Positions 61,727-64,000 of a DNA stretch of 64,000 nt are shown one piece after another (position 1 is the first letter of the stretch; each line of letters opens with the position of its first letter). The notes below the pieces were generated by a model. It saw only the letters and a program-made list of their open reading frames with translations. It had not been told where the DNA came from and searched no databases. The position numbers and the translations under genes were made by a program. The DNA is from Albula goreensis (taxonomy: Eukaryota; Chordata; Actinopteri; Albuliformes; Albulidae). The stretch is from contig CM040742.1 in NCBI GenBank assembly GCA_022829145.1, positions 14,488,131 to 14,552,130 of the forward strand, given 5' to 3'.

Positions 61727-64000
61727 CCAGCCTCAGCAGATGGCAATGCCACTGACACAGCACCCTTAACCAGCACTGTCAACGGGTTTTTCAATGACTG
61801 AGTGACATGCTAACTCTGAATGCAGCCTGATCAGGGAACAGGAAAGTGTATGTGTGTGTGTATGTTATCACCAATAGTACTGATCTTACTGATCAACGTT
61901 TTAGAGAAATCTGGACTGGTTCTCATTGACATTACCAGTCCTGATCTGGATACATTTACTGGAACAATTCAGATGGAGTGCCATGTGCTGCCGTGCACAA
62001 GGGTTGGAATTTACGATCCCCTAGTTCTGAGCCTATGTCTGTTATGCAAGTCTACAATGCCATGCTTGCTTTTACACAACAAATAAACTGATTACATTAC
62101 ACCATTGCCCTGCAACAGAAATCATCTAATTTCTGTTGTTTACGGTTAATCGTCAAAGTTAGAAAATAAGGCACCTCCTGCTCAAAACAAACTTATACTA
62201 GCTGGACCACACTGCCCCTAAGAGAAATGGCACTTCTCCAGCATACTTTGCATGCATTAATTCCTCAGGGCACATGCTAATTTATCACCCAGGATACATT
62301 AATTTCAAGGTTAGAACAATGACATTTGATGTTGTTTTTCTTTGTTTTTTCTTTGCACCCTCCATATATCTTAAAATTCTATTCCTGGTGTGTTCGGTGG
62401 AGTTGCCTAGCAACACAATTTTCAAAGTCTGTCACATAGCTTTGCTTATACATTGCTCTTTCTTAGTACAGTTCCAGATATGAGTAGAAAACAAGAAGAA
62501 AACAGACATGTTGCATTTAAACTGATGATTTTACAGCAAATTAAATGGAGAGGAAGAGCTGTATTGTATTAATTCTCTCTGCTTGACATGCGAAACTCAG
62601 AAAGGGGTGACATTTGGACTGGATTTTTATGAAAATTTGGCAATGACTGACTAAAGGGGCCTTGTCAGCGAGCAGAAAATGGATGATACAGGCTGTCCTT
62701 TTCTGAGTTTTACTTCTAATCCCAGCTTGCATGACAGGTTGAGAGTCAATGACTAGAGGGGCTGGCAATACACTGGTGGTGCTGGAGGAGGAATTGGGCT
62801 GGTAACGAGATGATTGCAAGTGTGTGGCACAGTTGTTGTACTTAACCAGTGTATTTCGGTACATACTTGACTGTATAAATGTATGGCATGTAAAATAGAA
62901 GAACTGGGAATTCATTTAAAATCATAACATGAATAAGAATTTGGATAATAATAGGTGGGAGTACATCAGGAACAAAAGAGAAATTTAATTTATGAACAAT
63001 ATTATTTGTCTCCACCTGCAGATCTGGATCATCTCATTAAAATTGCATATATATTCAATCAAAAAGACCTCACTCTGTTTGGCATGGGGGAAGGCAATTT
63101 ACCTGGCAAAAATGGCATTGTTATCTTGCTGACTGCCCGCCCATGCACTTTCATTAGCAATGAGACACCTGCAGGAGGGTGACCCCAAGGTTACCACAGC
63201 TTAATGCCAACCCCCCTTTCCTACATTCCCTCCCGCCATTTTGATATTTTACCTCCACCCAGCCTGGTTTTAATAAATTTAAGGTGAGGGTTTGCCTTGA
63301 TAAATGTGATGCATGAAACACTTATGATGTACGGCCACACATTTCGATGTGAAACTAACCTAAAGGAGAGGAGATTGGGATTGACAGTAGGTGTAAAGAG
63401 CGAGCAACCGCTTGCTGTGGTTTCAGCTTTGGGGTGAGGGTTGTCACACGGTCATGGTCCTGGTTGTGCTGAGACACCTAGGGAGATTAAAAGTGGTGCT
63501 GGTGTTCATTTCCTGAGCCGAGTAAGGATCATGGGTCTTTGATCAAGCTTAGCTTTACCTCTGATCTGCTACGCCTTCATGCTGGCATTTACATTGCCCA
63601 ATCCCCAACCCCCCACCCCGTTCGCCGAGCGATGCCAGAGCTTTCTTTCACGGTAACAGCTGCGGAATTCCTACTGCATGCCGTGTTTCTGGGGGGTTTT
63701 CTGTGTGCGTGACAGGGGCACGCATGATTGCGCCAAGTCATATTTTCACCGGAGATAAAGATCGCAGGGATGTTGGCAGATATGCTAGGCTAATAGTGAA
63801 TATGGTTCTTTCCTGACTCAGGGTTGGGATTTTAGGGTTTTCCTAACAATATAGTGTGCCAGTTGATGAGTGAATGTTAGCAGCAGACCACTGACTCCTA
63901 CATTTTGAAGTATTTATAATGAGAGGGTAATGCAGATACCCAATTTATCTGAAAATTATTCTATGTGATTCATCGCTGACACAGAGAGTGTATACAACAC

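Overview
The window looks like ray-finned fish (teleost-type) nuclear DNA. It holds two spliced vertebrate genes with large introns, several decayed Tc1-type transposons, fish-type interspersed repeats and long GT, AT and CT microsatellites. Family assignments rest on remembered protein and repeat sequences; no search was run.

Layout. 1-3.88 kb: the right end of a tandem array (unit about 523-538 bp) carrying seven elongator tRNA-Met(CAT) genes on the + strand. Each unit also holds a decayed tRNA-like segment about 142 bp before the real tRNA. 3.9-17.5 kb: gene-poor flank with a + strand tRNA-Met relic (4.2 kb), a 0.3-kb terminal-inverted-repeat element (9.3 kb), an old inverted copy of the array unit (11.3-11.6 kb), a Tc1 relic (11.6-12.4 kb), two intact minus-strand tRNA-Met genes plus one truncated by a 148-bp tandem duplication (12.5-13.1 kb), a 42-bp coding-periodic repeat (14.2 kb), a 0.95-kb long inverted repeat (14.9-15.9 kb) and a near-perfect 69-bp-arm hairpin (16.1 kb). 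17.57-25.08 kb: the complete two-exon arylsulfatase I gene (arsi), 589 aa. 25.1-41.6 kb: intergenic, with a 487-bp solo LTR bounded by a 5-bp target duplication, a Tc1 relic, a perfect 19-bp-arm palindrome and fish interspersed repeats. 41.83-64 kb: the first two coding exons of camk2a; intron 2 runs off the window and I found no exon 3.

The two genes lie head to tail on the + strand, arsi then camk2a. This is the same order and relative orientation as human ARSI-CAMK2A, and ARSJ-CAMK2D is a parallel neighbour pair in vertebrates. The genes have no shared pathway: one is a secretory-route sulfatase, the other a neuronal kinase.

The most unusual material is the tRNA-Met array and its scattered inverted copies. 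Next in interest are the structured repeats (hairpins and long inverted repeats) and a small possible membrane-protein ORF in camk2a intron 2.
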